Part shown: piece by piece, positions 9,119 through 18,287 of the stretch
How positions within the stretch are numbered: position 1 is the stretch's first letter
How the letters are laid out: each line of letters begins with the position of its first letter
NCBI GenBank assembly: GCA_030524715.1
Contig: JAUNGB010000028.1
Coordinates: forward strand, 1 to 53,727
Length of the DNA stretch: 53,727 bases
Direction of reading: 5' to 3'
From: Eubacteriales bacterium
Lineage (GTDB): Bacteria > Bacillota > Clostridia > Lachnospirales > Lachnospiraceae
The notes under the pieces: generated by a model
The model's database searches: none
What the model was told of the DNA's origin: nothing
Seen by the model: the letters and a program-made list of their open reading frames with translations, nothing else
Program-made: the position numbers and the translations under genes

Positions 9119-11932
9119 TTATTCCGTACGCAATGCAATAACCGGGTCTTTCTTTGCCGCTTTTTTAGCCGGAATCAAGCCGCCAAGCAAAGTGATCACG
9201 ATACTGATCGCAATCAGTATTACTGCGGATGCCGCCGGGATCCGCGCCGTAATTCCTGATATTCCGGAAACCTTTTCAATGATCGAATTGATCGGGAACA
9301 GAAGGATCAGGGATACGCCGATACCAAGCATACCTGCGCAGCATCCAATGATAAATGTCTCTGCATTGAATACATGTGAAATATTGCGTTTCGATGCCCC
9401 AAGGGCACGGAGAATACCAATCTCTTTTGTTCGTTCCATAACGGAAATATGTGTAATAATGCCGATCATGATGCAGGAAACCACCAGGGATATGGCAACA
9501 AACGCGATCAGCACATAGGATATCCCGTCGATGATCGTTGTGATAGAAGAGGTCAAAAGAGCAACATAATCCGTATACGTAATCTGGCTGTCCTCATCCA
9601 CTGATTCGTTATAACCGGATATACACTCCGCGATCATGTTTTTATCCTCAAAGCTATCCGCATAAATACTGATAGAAGACGGAGCGTCATAGCTGACTTT
9701 TCCAAAATCCTCGATATTATCTTCATATGTGGAACCGGCAATATACTGGTCATAGAAGGAAATCAATATGTCCTCATCCGGATCGTTTGCAAGCCATCTG
9801 TCCAGTGCTTCCGCCATTTGAGTTTCATTCATGTCGGAAACCGATGTCATATTTTGCTGAGAAGCCTCCATGGGAATCTCCTGGGAAACCTCCTGGGAAG
9901 CCTCCTGAGAAACTGCTTCGTCATCTGAAGCGGCCTCTGTGCTGTTCTGAGAGCCGTAATACAAAACCATTTTATACAGGGACGCTTTATCTGAAATGCC
10001 CATATTTTCAATGTATTCCCTGGTATCCGCAAGCTTTGCGTCATCATCAGGCGCCTCGAACTCCATACCCGTAAGCACATTGATTTCCGGAGATGCTTCC
10101 TGTGCCAAAACAACAGAGCTTTCATTGGTATGGGAAATCACATAATCCGTCAACTGCGAGGTGTACGCAACGGCAGTGGATATATCGGCATTTTCCGCGT
10201 CCTTAATGGGCTTCACAATACCGGCGATCTTTAATTTGACCGCATTTTCCAGCAAATATTCTTCGTCCAGAGTACCATCCTCAATGTAAGAAAATGTGCC
10301 GTCCTCATTTTCTACATAGTGGTCGCAGGCGGGAACCATATAGAAAATATGATCGCAGACCTCTTCATAATCAAAGCTGATCTCCTCCGCTTCCTCACCG
10401 TTTTCTATTTTTTCTGCCGCATCATTGTACTGGTCTTCAGTAATTAAGCCAAGCTGATAAAGAGTTTCCGCGGAAATACTGTTGTTGCTGTCAAGGACGA
10501 GAACTACTTCATCATAATTTTCCGGCCAGCTTCCATACAGAATTTCATAACTGTCCGTTGTGACCTGACTAACTGCCGAGCCGTTTTTCCCCGGTATCAT
10601 CTGAGAAAAATTCTCCGCCCCGGAACCGGATGAGCCGGTTATTGCCGAGGATAAGAATCCTGCATTTCCTCCCAGACCTCCCATGCCTGTTCCTGATTCA
10701 TCGTCCAGTTCGGCGTCACTGTTGATAAGCTGATCATCCGAATTATAGGAGTACGCACTGAAATTGATATCGTAGGCGTATATTACCCCGTTTTCGCCAA
10801 GATAAGCCTGAATGTCACTATCCGGGTCATCCAGATATTTTTTGAAATCTGTCAGATTATTTTCTACAATACTTGTCGTTATTTGTTCGCTGGCTTCTAT
10901 GGCGCTGTAATCCGCAAATACGCCGGCTCGCTCCTGAAGCGCTTCATCGTTCTGCCCGCTGCCGGCCATTTCCATTCTTGTATTTCTCACGCTGGAAAAA
11001 TCCATTGTTTCAGAGCTGATCGTCAGCGGATAAGAAGACATCGTATCTTTTTGTACATCTGTAATATAGCTGCTCATTCCTGTAGACAGTGCCAGAATCA
11101 GCGCAATCCCGATAATGCCGATAGAGCCCGCAAAGGCTGTCAGTAAGGTACGCCCTTTTTTAGTACGCAGGTTATTGAAGCTCAGCGAAAGCGCTGTTCC
11201 AAAGGACATAGAGATTTTCTTTTGTTTCTGCGGCGCCGCCCTGAGGTCATCTCCGCTGTACGGATTAGAATCGCTGGTAATCCGGCCGTCCATCAGCTTA
11301 ACAATTCGCGTGGAATAAGCTTCCGCCAGCTCCGGGTTATGAGTTACCATGATGACCAGCTTATCCTTGGCGATCTCCTTCAGAAGTTCCATGATCTGAA
11401 TGCTGGTCTCACTGTCTAAGGCCCCGGTCGGTTCATCCGCCAGAAGAATATCCGGATTGTTGATCAGCGCACGGGCAATGGCCACACGCTGCATCTGGCC
11501 GCCGGACATCTGGTTGGGCTTTTTATGGATATGGTCTCCAAGCCCTACTTTTTTCAGGACCTCAACCGCCCTGTGGCGGCGTTCCTTTTTGGAAACCCCT
11601 GCCAGCGTCAGAGCCAGTTCAACATTTGCAAGAACGCTTTGATGGGGAATCAGATTGTAGCTCTGGAACACAAAGCCGATAGAATTATTACGGTAGTAAT
11701 CCCAGTCGGAATCCTTATACTTTTTCGTAGAGACGCCGTTAATGATCAGGTCTCCGCTGTCATAGCGATCCAGACCGCCGATGATATTCAGCATGGTGGT
11801 TTTGCCTGAACCACTATGTCCCAGAATAGAGACAAATTCATTTTCCCGGAAGCTGATGGATACCCCTTTCAGGGCGTCCTGTTTCAATTCTCCGGTAACA
11901 TAGGTTTTTACAATATCCTTTAATTGAAGCAT
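9119..11932 (-). CDS. ABC transporter: fused ATPase and FtsX-type permease (MacB-like)
   Basis: The protein has about 937 residues. The N-terminal ATPase (about residues 1-225) has Walker [11 protein letters not shown], signature MSGGQMQR and Walker [13 protein letters not shown] membrane segment follows ([17 protein letters not shown]), then a large extracellular domain rich in Asp, Glu, Ser and Gln, and three C-terminal helices of the FtsX/MacB permease class. I place the start at 11932 ([11 protein letters not shown]), preceded by GAAAGGAAA; the in-frame extension to 12073 runs through a palindromic repeat and is not credible. Such exporters move or sense peptides and antimicrobials. The divergent response regulator/histidine kinase pair at 12292-13996 probably controls it, as in BceRS/BceAB-type modules. 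Confidence 0.9.
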   Translation of the reverse strand: MLQLKDIVKTYVTGELKQDALKGVSISFRENEFVSILGHSGSGKTTMLNIIGGLDRYDSGDLIINGVSTKKYKDSDWDYYRNNSIGFVFQSYNLIPHQSVLANVELALTLAGVSKKERRHRAVEVLKKVGLGDHIHKKPNQMSGGQMQRVAIARALINNPDILLADEPTGALDSETSIQIMELLKEIAKDKLVIMVTHNPELAEAYSTRIVKLMDGRITSDSNPYSGDDLRAAPQKQKKISMSFGTALSLSFNNLRTKKGRTLLTAFAGSIGIIGIALILALSTGMSSYITDVQKDTMSSYPLTISSETMDFSSVRNTRMEMAGSGQNDEALQERAGVFADYSAIEASEQITTSIVENNLTDFKKYLDDPDSDIQAYLGENGVIYAYDINFSAYSYNSDDQLINSDAELDDESGTGMGGLGGNAGFLSSAITGSSGSGAENFSQMIPGKNGSAVSQVTTDSYEILYGSWPENYDEVVLVLDSNNSISAETLYQLGLITEDQYNDAAEKIENGEEAEEISFDYEEVCDHIFYMVPACDHYVENEDGTFSYIEDGTLDEEYLLENAVKLKIAGIVKPIKDAENADISTAVAYTSQLTDYVISHTNESSVVLAQEASPEINVLTGMEFEAPDDDAKLADTREYIENMGISDKASLYKMVLYYGSQNSTEAASDDEAVSQEASQEVSQEIPMEASQQNMTSVSDMNETQMAEALDRWLANDPDEDILISFYDQYIAGSTYEDNIEDFGKVSYDAPSSISIYADSFEDKNMIAECISGYNESVDEDSQITYTDYVALLTSSITTIIDGISYVLIAFVAISLVVSCIMIGIITHISVMERTKEIGILRALGASKRNISHVFNAETFIIGCCAGMLGIGVSLILLFPINSIIEKVSGISGITARIPAASAVILIAISIVITLLGGLIPAKKAAKKDPVIALRTE

Positions 11933-12023
11933 ACGCAAGTTTCCTTTCTTTAAATATTGTTTGCACTGATACGGAATCTGCATATCTTGCAAAGATGTTT
12001 TTTTGTACATCCTCGCGGAGCGC

Positions 12024-12109
12024 ATATCAGATGGGGGATTAACTCCCGCCACTGATACGAGTTTGTTACTCACCGCCTATGGAGGCGGGAGTCATCCCAC
12101 ATCTGGTAT
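12024..12109. repeat. Large palindromic intergenic element
   Basis: Two 26-27-nt arms (12024-12050 and 12084-12109) are near-perfect reverse complements, broken by three short mismatches. The 33-nt loop contains CACCGCCTATGG, which forms its own small hairpin with the right arm. The 22 nt at 12089-12110 recur exactly at 27832-27853, and the 21 nt at 12069-12089 recur with one mismatch at 42082-42102. It lies upstream of the ABC gene and makes the in-frame N-terminal extension there look coding. Confidence 0.75.
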
Positions 12110-12167
12110 AACAGATTCAGATAAACTCAATGACACGCCAAGATAAACTGAACGTAAACTGCCGAAA

Positions 12168-12218
12168 GAAATTTCCGCCTGTGCTGTTGGATTGCAGCCG
12201 CACAGGCAGAAAAATTTT
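12168..12218. repeat. Inverted repeat upstream of the response regulator
   Basis: GCCTGTGC and GCACAGGC flank a short loop, and the pairing continues outward through AAATTT on both sides. It lies just upstream of the regulator's promoter, so it could be an operator, a terminator for readthrough from upstream, or another dispersed hairpin. Confidence 0.4.
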
Positions 12219-12246
12219 ATACTGTCTCTGGGATTACAATCTATGG

Positions 12247-12252
12247 TATACT
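12247..12252 (+). promoter_or_regulatory. Extended -10 promoter of the response regulator gene
   Basis: TATACT (12247-12252) is preceded by TGG, an extended -10 element. No good -35 hexamer is visible at the right distance. Transcription would begin about 33 nt before the ATG at 12292. Confidence 0.45.
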
Positions 12253-12291
12253 AATCCTAAAAGAGAAAAGAATTAAGAAAGAGGTGGCGTA

Positions 12292-12969
12292 ATGTTTAAC
12301 ATTCTCGTTGTCGAAGACAACCCAGATATGCGGGAACTATTTTGTACGGTTTTATCTGACAGCGGCTATCGCTGTATTCCGGCTGTGGACGGTCTTGACG
12401 CCCTGGATATCATTGGCAAAGAATACATTGATCTGATTGTGGCGGATATCATGATGCCGGGAATGGACGGCTACGAACTGACTAAAACGCTGCGGGACTC
12501 CAAATATGAAATGCCCATCTTAATGGTGACTGCCAAGGATCAGTTCGAGGATATGCAGCGGGGCTTCCGTGCCGGAACAGACGACTACATGATCAAGCCC
12601 ATCAACGTCAGGGAGCTTGTTCTGCGGGTAGAGGCGCTGCTGCGCCGGGCCAAAATCTCAAGTGATAAAAAAATCGTGGTAGGCTCTACTGTATTGGACT
12701 ATGACGCTCTGACCGTGACCATTCACGGAGAGGAAACGATCCTGCCTCAGAAGGAATTCTACTTACTTTACAAACTCCTTTCCTATCCTAATAAAATTTT
12801 TACCCGCCCTCAGCTTATGGATGAAATCTGGGGGATGTTCTCCGAAACGGACGAGCGGACAGTCAACACCCACATCAACCGGCTGCGGGACCGTTTCGCA
12901 GACTGTTCCGATTTTGAAATCGTCACCGTGCGGGGACTTGGTTATAAGGCGGTGAAAAAGGTTGAATAA
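12292..12969 (+). CDS. OmpR-family response regulator
   Basis: The 225-residue protein has a receiver domain (residues 1-120) with acidic pair VVEDN, phosphoacceptor Asp52 in VADIMMPGMDG and the conserved lysine in MIKPINVREL. A winged-helix DNA-binding domain follows (about 130-225; NKIFTRPQLMDEIWG and RTVNTHINRLRDR are typical). SD GAGGTGG precedes the ATG by 6 nt. It is co-transcribed with the histidine kinase, whose TTG start overlaps its stop. Divergence from the MacB-like ABC gene suggests that transporter as target. Confidence 0.95.
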   Translation: MFNILVVEDNPDMRELFCTVLSDSGYRCIPAVDGLDALDIIGKEYIDLIVADIMMPGMDGYELTKTLRDSKYEMPILMVTAKDQFEDMQRGFRAGTDDYMIKPINVRELVLRVEALLRRAKISSDKKIVVGSTVLDYDALTVTIHGEETILPQKEFYLLYKLLSYPNKIFTRPQLMDEIWGMFSETDERTVNTHINRLRDRFADCSDFEIVTVRGLGYKAVKKVE

Positions 12970-13996
12970 AAAACCACATTCCAGACTATGGCTATATTTT
13001 ACAGGGATCATCTTCGCAACCATCTTCGCAGTCTTTACTTTGGTTACGATCATCTGGCTTACCCTGTTCCGTTTCGATCTGATCCAAATCGATCCCCAGG
13101 TCAGACATATTCCCATCGCCATTTTTTTGTTGGAAAGTATTTTATTGGGGACGACTATCGCAGTGTTTGTAGGAAAAATCCTGATCAGACCCATCCGGAA
13201 TATGAGCGATGCGTTCGATGAGCTTTCTAAGGGAAACTTTTCCGTCAAGATTCCGTCAGATGGGAAAATCGCGGAAATCAGGGAGATGGAGCAGCACTTT
13301 AATGCCATGACCTATGATCTGTCCCACATGGAGACTCTCCGCAGTGATTTCGTGGCAAACGTATCCCATGAATTCAAGACGCCCCTTGCAACTATTGAAG
13401 GTTACGCGACGCTGCTTCAGAACCCCGGTCTGACCCGGGATAAACACGACCATTATGTAGAAATCATTTTAGACAACTGCCGCAGGCTGTCCGATCTGTC
13501 CACCAACATTCTTGCTTTATCTAAGTTAGAAAATCAGGAAATGATCATAGACAACCGGGAATTTCGTTTAGATGAACAGATCAGACGCTCTATCCTCCTG
13601 CTGGAAGGAAAATGGTCTCCTAAAAACATAGAATTTGATATGGACCTGCCAAAGCAGATGTATTACGGCAGTGAAGCCCTGCTGGCTCAGGTATGGAGTA
13701 ATATTCTGGATAACGCCATTAAACACTCTCCCACAGGCGGCGTGATCTGTCTGAATATCCAAACAACAGAAAAGGCTCTCACTGTTTCCGTCACCGACCA
13801 TGGAGACGGCATGACAGAGGAAGTACAGAAACATATTTTTGAAAAATTCTATCAGGGCGACCATTCCCGTAAGGCAGAGGGAAACGGGCTGGGACTGGCA
13901 TTGGTAAAACGAATTGTGGAGCTTTGCCATGGCACGATCCTTGTCCAAAGCGCCCCCGGACAAGGATCCACATTTTTCATTACTTTACCGCTGTAG
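12962..13996 (+). CDS. Sensor histidine kinase
   Basis: The 344-residue protein has two membrane helices (about residues 10-34 and 46-70) with only a short extracellular loop. A HAMP linker, a dimerisation/phosphoacceptor helix with His in VSHEFKTPLATIEGY, and an HATPase domain (N box NILDNAIKHS; G boxes DHGDGMTEE and GNGLGLALVK) follow. The very short sensor loop is typical of intramembrane-sensing kinases, which often take their signal from a partner ABC transporter. The start is TTG at 12962, inside the end of the regulator gene. A bidirectional terminator follows the stop. Confidence 0.94.
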   Translation: MNKKPHSRLWLYFTGIIFATIFAVFTLVTIIWLTLFRFDLIQIDPQVRHIPIAIFLLESILLGTTIAVFVGKILIRPIRNMSDAFDELSKGNFSVKIPSDGKIAEIREMEQHFNAMTYDLSHMETLRSDFVANVSHEFKTPLATIEGYATLLQNPGLTRDKHDHYVEIILDNCRRLSDLSTNILALSKLENQEMIIDNREFRLDEQIRRSILLLEGKWSPKNIEFDMDLPKQMYYGSEALLAQVWSNILDNAIKHSPTGGVICLNIQTTEKALTVSVTDHGDGMTEEVQKHIFEKFYQGDHSRKAEGNGLGLALVKRIVELCHGTILVQSAPGQGSTFFITLPL

Positions 13997-14019
13997 ATGA
14001 TAACAAATAAATAACAAAT

Positions 14020-14054
14020 AAAAAATCCTGACACAAAAATGTCAGGATTTTTTA
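14020..14054. terminator. Bidirectional intrinsic terminator
   Basis: AATCCTGACA and TGTCAGGATT form a perfect stem with a 6-nt loop, with an A-run before it and a T-run after it. It serves both the plus-strand kinase gene and the minus-strand binding-protein gene that converge here. Confidence 0.85.
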
Positions 14055-14076
14055 TTAACTTTATTAGCTTTATCGG

Positions 14077-15375
14077 TCACTGGGCATCCTGTACATCCTG
14101 CACGGTCTGCAATTCTTCTGCCGGATCTGCGCCTGCCGCCACATTCTGCATTGCTACCTGAATAGCCGTCTCTACCTCACTGTTGGAAAGCTTTCTGTTT
14201 CCTACCGCGTTGGATACATAGCTGTTTACTTCATCAATGGACTGCTGCTGAAGCTCTCCGTCAACGGTTCCCGTATAAGAAATTTCTTTGGAAACAGGAG
14301 CTCCCTGAAGCTGATTTACCCAATACTGCTGCCCATCGCCATTTGACATAAATTCCACGAATTTCATGGCTGCTTCTTTTTCTTCGCAGTCTTTATTTAC
14401 TGCCAGCATAATATCGACGCCGGAAGTTCCGCAGATGGTTCCATCTTCTGTCATAGACGGAAATACGCTCATTCCGATCACGTCGCCCTGATTTCCGATC
14501 TCCGTACCCTGGATTTCATCGTTCGTAGGGGAAGTCGGTCCAAGATGCCAGGAACCAGTCAGGAAAAAGATGGACTTTCTTGCAAAGAAATACTGATCGC
14601 GGGCATCCGGATAAGTCGCGACACCCAAAGCTCCTTCCTCAAAGATTCCGTCGTTAAACAGATTCTGCCACGCCGTCATGGTATCTACAAAACATTGATC
14701 CGTCCAGGAACGTTCCCCTTTTTCCGCCTCATATACTGCGCCTTCCTCAAATTCATTGGAAACCTGTACAAACCAGTCGGAGTTTACCCAATCGTCCGCC
14801 GCACCGGCTGCCACGCAGACATAACCTTTTTCTTTCGCCTTTGCGGCGGCGTCCTTCAGTTCCTCATATGTGGTCGGAACCTTCTCAATTCCGCACTCAT
14901 CCATCAAAGTCTTATTATATAAAAGATCCGTCATTCCTGCTACCAGAAGCGGCATTCCCACGACTGTCCCATCTTCTGTGGTACACTGTTCTACCGCTGT
15001 CTCACTGATCTTATCCTTCCAGTCGCTCCAGTATTCCTCTCCCAGTCCGTTCATATCTTCCGCAAATGGCGCATACTGTTCTGTCATTGCTCCTGTGGTC
15101 AGGCCGAACAGATCCGGACCTGTTCCGGAAGCCATCGCTACCTGAAGCTTTTCAAAATAATCATCCTGCTCTGTTCTTGTGTAGTCGATCTTGATATTCG
15201 GATTCTGTGCCTCAAACTCTGCGATCATCTCATCTGACTGATCCGTGGTCGGAAGCCATGACCAGAATGTCAATGTCACCTGATCTGCTTCTTCTGCGTG
15301 TACCGGAACCGCTGCCATAGACATTGCCATTGCTGCCGCCATCATGACGGAAATCCTCTTTTTCAACTTACTCAT
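14077..15375 (-). CDS. Sugar ABC transporter substrate-binding protein
   Basis: The 432-residue extracellular solute-binding protein (family 1) has a signal peptide (MSKLKKRISVMMAAAMAMS, cleavage near AHA/EEA at about residue 28) and no lipobox cysteine. TLTFWSWLPTTDQSDEM, GTGPDLFGL, YNKTLMDECGIEKVPTTYEELKDAA and FVEFMSNGDGQQYW are typical of this family. It captures an oligosaccharide for the two permeases encoded upstream; no ATPase is encoded in the cluster, so a shared MsiK-type ATPase is expected. SD AAGGAG precedes the ATG. A 45-bp tandem duplication lies in its leader. Confidence 0.93.
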   Translation of the reverse strand: MSKLKKRISVMMAAAMAMSMAAVPVHAEEADQVTLTFWSWLPTTDQSDEMIAEFEAQNPNIKIDYTRTEQDDYFEKLQVAMASGTGPDLFGLTTGAMTEQYAPFAEDMNGLGEEYWSDWKDKISETAVEQCTTEDGTVVGMPLLVAGMTDLLYNKTLMDECGIEKVPTTYEELKDAAAKAKEKGYVCVAAGAADDWVNSDWFVQVSNEFEEGAVYEAEKGERSWTDQCFVDTMTAWQNLFNDGIFEEGALGVATYPDARDQYFFARKSIFFLTGSWHLGPTSPTNDEIQGTEIGNQGDVIGMSVFPSMTEDGTICGTSGVDIMLAVNKDCEEKEAAMKFVEFMSNGDGQQYWVNQLQGAPVSKEISYTGTVDGELQQQSIDEVNSYVSNAVGNRKLSNSEVETAIQVAMQNVAAGADPAEELQTVQDVQDAQ

Positions 15376-15388
15376 ACTCTGTTACTCC

Positions 15389-15477
15389 TTTCATTGTTAT
15401 TGGCGTTTAGCCATTGTGGTATCCCCTTGGGGATTTCATTGTTATTGGCGCTTAGCCATTGAGGTATCCTTTGGGGA
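15389..15477. repeat. 45-bp tandem duplication in the binding-protein leader
   Basis: Units 15389-15433 and 15434-15477 differ at only a few positions, and a partial third copy begins at 15478. Each unit contains two small palindromes on the transcript: CCCCAAGGGG-like, and TGGC-TAARC-GCCA. The repeat ends about 14 nt upstream of the start codon at 15375, just before the SD. Confidence 0.85.
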
Positions 15478-15605
15478 TTTTATTGTTACCCCTCATCTGA
15501 TATATCAATTTTACCGTTTCTTTTTCTCTTTTTTTACTATATTTTTTTGCGATTCTTTTCATTTTTTTGTAATGGTTCCTACATGCGGGGATACTCCCCG
15601 CAGGC

Positions 15606-16409
15606 TTATCCTTTTACAGAACCGGCCGTAATGCCGGACACCAGGAACTTCTGGCTGAACAGGTACACCAGAATAGAAGGAAGCGTCAAAAGCATCATAA
15701 CTGCATATATTCTTGCCACATCCTCCGGGCTCTGGTAGGTACTGGACATAAAATACTGAGCGGCCAGAGTCACTGTATAATTTTCCTCTGAACGCATTAC
15801 CAAAAGCGGTACCAGATAATCATTCCACGAATAAATAAAAGTCAGAACCAGGACATTGGCAATGATCGGAACACTTAATGGTACCATAAATTCCAGCCAG
15901 ATACGTCCGGCTGACGCCCCGTCCATTCTGGCGCTTTCCAGCAGCTCATCCGGGATCGTGTCGAAATAATTCTTGATCATCAAAAGCATCATAGGCGCAT
16001 TGAAAGCAACCAGCGGTACGATCACGCCAAATTTATTATCCAGAAGTCCCAGACGTTTGATGGTATCAAACAGAGGGCTGGTAACCGCCGCTACCGGAAC
16101 TGCCAGACATGCCAGAATCGCTCCGTAAATGATCTTCCTTCCTGCAAACTTCATTTTTGAAAATGCGAAAGCAGCCAGTGTTGTGATCAATGCGACAACC
16201 ACTGCGGACACAACCGCAATAAACATACTGTTGGCAATGACCTTAAAATAACTAATCTTCTCATATGTCAATACATACTTATAATTTCCGAATCCGTTGA
16301 TGTTAAAGGATTTCACAAAGGCTATGGCAATGGGAAACAGCCAGATCACCGCGCATAACACCAGAACCAGATATACAAAAATATTGGATTTTGTCTTTTT
16401 ACGGGTCAT
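15606..16409 (-). CDS. Carbohydrate ABC transporter permease (MalG type)
   Basis: The 267-residue protein has six membrane segments. The cytoplasmic EAA loop ESARMDGASAGRIWLEFMVPL couples it to the ATPase. It pairs with the MalF-type permease, whose stop is 4 nt upstream; SD GAGGACTGAG spans that stop. Together the two form the transmembrane channel for the sugar ligand. Confidence 0.93.
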   Translation of the reverse strand: MTRKKTKSNIFVYLVLVLCAVIWLFPIAIAFVKSFNINGFGNYKYVLTYEKISYFKVIANSMFIAVVSAVVVALITTLAAFAFSKMKFAGRKIIYGAILACLAVPVAAVTSPLFDTIKRLGLLDNKFGVIVPLVAFNAPMMLLMIKNYFDTIPDELLESARMDGASAGRIWLEFMVPLSVPIIANVLVLTFIYSWNDYLVPLLVMRSEENYTVTLAAQYFMSSTYQSPEDVARIYAVMMLLTLPSILVYLFSQKFLVSGITAGSVKG

Positions 16410-16413
16410 GATC

Positions 16414-17292
16414 TCAGTCCTCCTTTCCCAGTTTGATCTGCAGGAACGACATGATCATCGCTATGATCAGTATGGCCACGCCGATGGCAGCCGCCCCGCC
16501 TGCATTGAAGTCTTTAAATGCTTTCTCATAAAGATAGGTGTTCAGAACGGTAGTGGAACGTCCCGGCCCTCCCGCTGTCAAAAGCTTTACAATATCGAAG
16601 GTCTTCAGCGAGCCTACAATACCAAGAATCATTAAAACATTGGTCGTTCCCTTCAGCATTGGAAAGGTAACCGATACCGTCGTTCTCCAGAATCCCGCGC
16701 CGTCGATTTTCGCCGCTTCATAAACGTCGTCCGGAAGCGCCATCAGACCGGCATAATACGTGATCATGGAGAAACCCATCCACTGAAAAATATTGACAAT
16801 AATGACAGAAAGAAGCGCATACCTCTTATCTCCCAGCCAGCTCACCGCAAACATATCAAGATGGACGGCTCTGAGGAACTGATTCAGGGAGCCATTGGTC
16901 GGATCCATGATGATCTTGAAAATTGCCGTAACAATGGACGTTGCCATTGCGATGGGCATAAAATATACCGCCTTAAATACATTGGAACCGGGCAGCTTTT
17001 TTTTCAAAAGCACGGCCAGCAGAAATCCCACGGCCGCCTGTACAAATACGGTACCAAAGAAAAAGATGATATTATTGGTTACTGCCGTCCAGAAGGTTTT
17101 ATCCTTCACCAGCTTCACGTAATTTTTAAGCCCCACAAAATTCATGGTATCCGACATTCCATTCCAGTCTGTGAAGCTTGTCAGCACTGTCCTTATAATA
17201 CAGTAATAGATCAGTACAAAGGACAGGAGCATCAGCGGCAGAATAAATAAATAAATATGCCGCCCAGTTGTTCTTTTTTCCCAGTTTGTTCA
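16414..17292 (-). CDS. Sugar ABC transporter permease (MalF type), apparent 1-nt frameshift near its start
   Basis: The continuous reading frame 16414-17232 (272 codons) carries EAAKIDGAGFWRTTVSVTFPM, the EAA motif, and about five membrane helices. It begins inside the first helix. The real initiation signals lie upstream: GGAGGAGG and ATG at 17290-17292. Reading from that ATG, the frame is off by one base. Dropping one A from the A6 run (17274-17279, T6 on the plus strand) gives MNKLGKRTTGRHIYLFILP and continues into the open frame. Possible explanations are a genuine inactivating frameshift, slippage at the homopolymer, or a base-calling error. A -1 ribosomal shift at this A/G stretch would instead run into a stop. 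Confidence 0.85.
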
Positions 17293-17441
17293 TAACTTAC
17301 CTCCTCCGTTTCGGTTGTTCTCATCGGACAATGGTCTGCAAACCCTGTCCAATAAAGCTATAATTCTCAGCTATAAATCTTAGCTATGATTATTATAGAA
17401 AACACCCCCACGGAAAAGATAACAACTTTTCTGGAAATACT

Positions 17442-18287
17442 CTAATTTTTTGCTGCAAACTCGCTGGGCGTAATCCCTTCATTTTCTTTAAATACTTTAA
17501 AGAAATAATTGTAATTGCGGAATCCGGCCTTCTCCACAATTTCTTTCATAGAAAGAGAATTTCTGATCAAAAGGCTTTTAGCCTTTTTTAGCCTGCACTG
17601 ATTCAGATATTCCACAAACCTCATTCCCGTTTCCTGCTTAAAGGCCCTGTTCAGATAGGTATAGCTGCTGCCGATCTCATGGGCGCAGGTTTCCAGTGAA
17701 ATATCCTCCGTATAATTTTGTTCCATATATGCAACAGCACGGGCAACCATCGTGGAATATTCTTTTCTGTCTGCACTTTTGCTTATATTCCGGTTATGGC
17801 ATAATTCCAGAACCGCGCCCCTGAATTCTTCAAATATTTCATATTCTCCAATAAGCTTTTCCAGCTTTTCTACATCTGTCCCATTCTGCTCAGACATCAT
17901 TCCCAGCATTCTCCTGCAGTTTTCTATGACCTTCTTTTTGGAGCAGCGCTGTTCCTCCATAACGTCAAAAATTCCCCTGATCGTTTCCGTTTCATCAGAA
18001 ACATGATTGTTCAGTTCATATTCCAGCTGCTTCCATAACTCCCGCGGAAGCTCTTCGTCCGAATATTCCAGCTTACTGTTCACAGCATAGGAAATAATCC
18101 GGCTGTCTCCCAGATACAGCTTATCCTCCAGACATTTTTTCATGTCAAGGCTCTCCGCCACCGTTTTTTCCATATGCACCTCCCCGACTACCATCGTACA
18201 GGTAATATCCAGCATACGGATGATCTGGCGCTGCAGGCGGCCGGTAAGATTTTTTAATGTATTGAGCATATATAAGCTGCTTCTCAT
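17442..18287 (-). CDS. YesN-type response regulator, C-terminal part (split gene)
   Basis: The 281-codon frame holds the central part and the AraC-type DNA-binding domain of a YesN regulator. Two helix-turn-helix units are seen: EDISLETCAHEIGSSYTYLN and LSMKEIVEKAGFRNYNYF, followed by the terminal GITPSEFAAKN. Its first ATG overlaps the stop of the receiver-containing frame (ATGA at 18284-18287), but I see no SD in front of it. Joined to that frame, the total of about 510 residues equals a normal YesN. Removing one TA unit from 18286-18292 fuses the frames as LLSFYMRSSLYM. It is therefore either a broken gene or two coupled polypeptides. Confidence 0.85.
   Translation of the reverse strand: MRSSLYMLNTLKNLTGRLQRQIIRMLDITCTMVVGEVHMEKTVAESLDMKKCLEDKLYLGDSRIISYAVNSKLEYSDEELPRELWKQLEYELNNHVSDETETIRGIFDVMEEQRCSKKKVIENCRRMLGMMSEQNGTDVEKLEKLIGEYEIFEEFRGAVLELCHNRNISKSADRKEYSTMVARAVAYMEQNYTEDISLETCAHEIGSSYTYLNRAFKQETGMRFVEYLNQCRLKKAKSLLIRNSLSMKEIVEKAGFRNYNYFFKVFKENEGITPSEFAAKN

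Noticed and set aside
11933-12073. In-frame N-terminal extension of the ABC ATPase to 12073
   Set aside because: The extension passes through the palindromic repeat and has no SD. The ATG at 11932 has GAAAGGAAA upstream and starts directly at the ATPase domain.
12247-13996. CRISPR arrays or cas genes anywhere in the window
   Set aside because: No array of regularly spaced direct repeats and no Cas motifs were seen; the tandem repeats found have no spacers.
17271-17280. Programmed -1 ribosomal frameshift at A AAA AAG (dnaX-like heptamer) in the permease
   Set aside because: The heptamer is present in the right phase, but the -1 frame hits a stop after about 13 codons. The permease body lies in the +1 frame.
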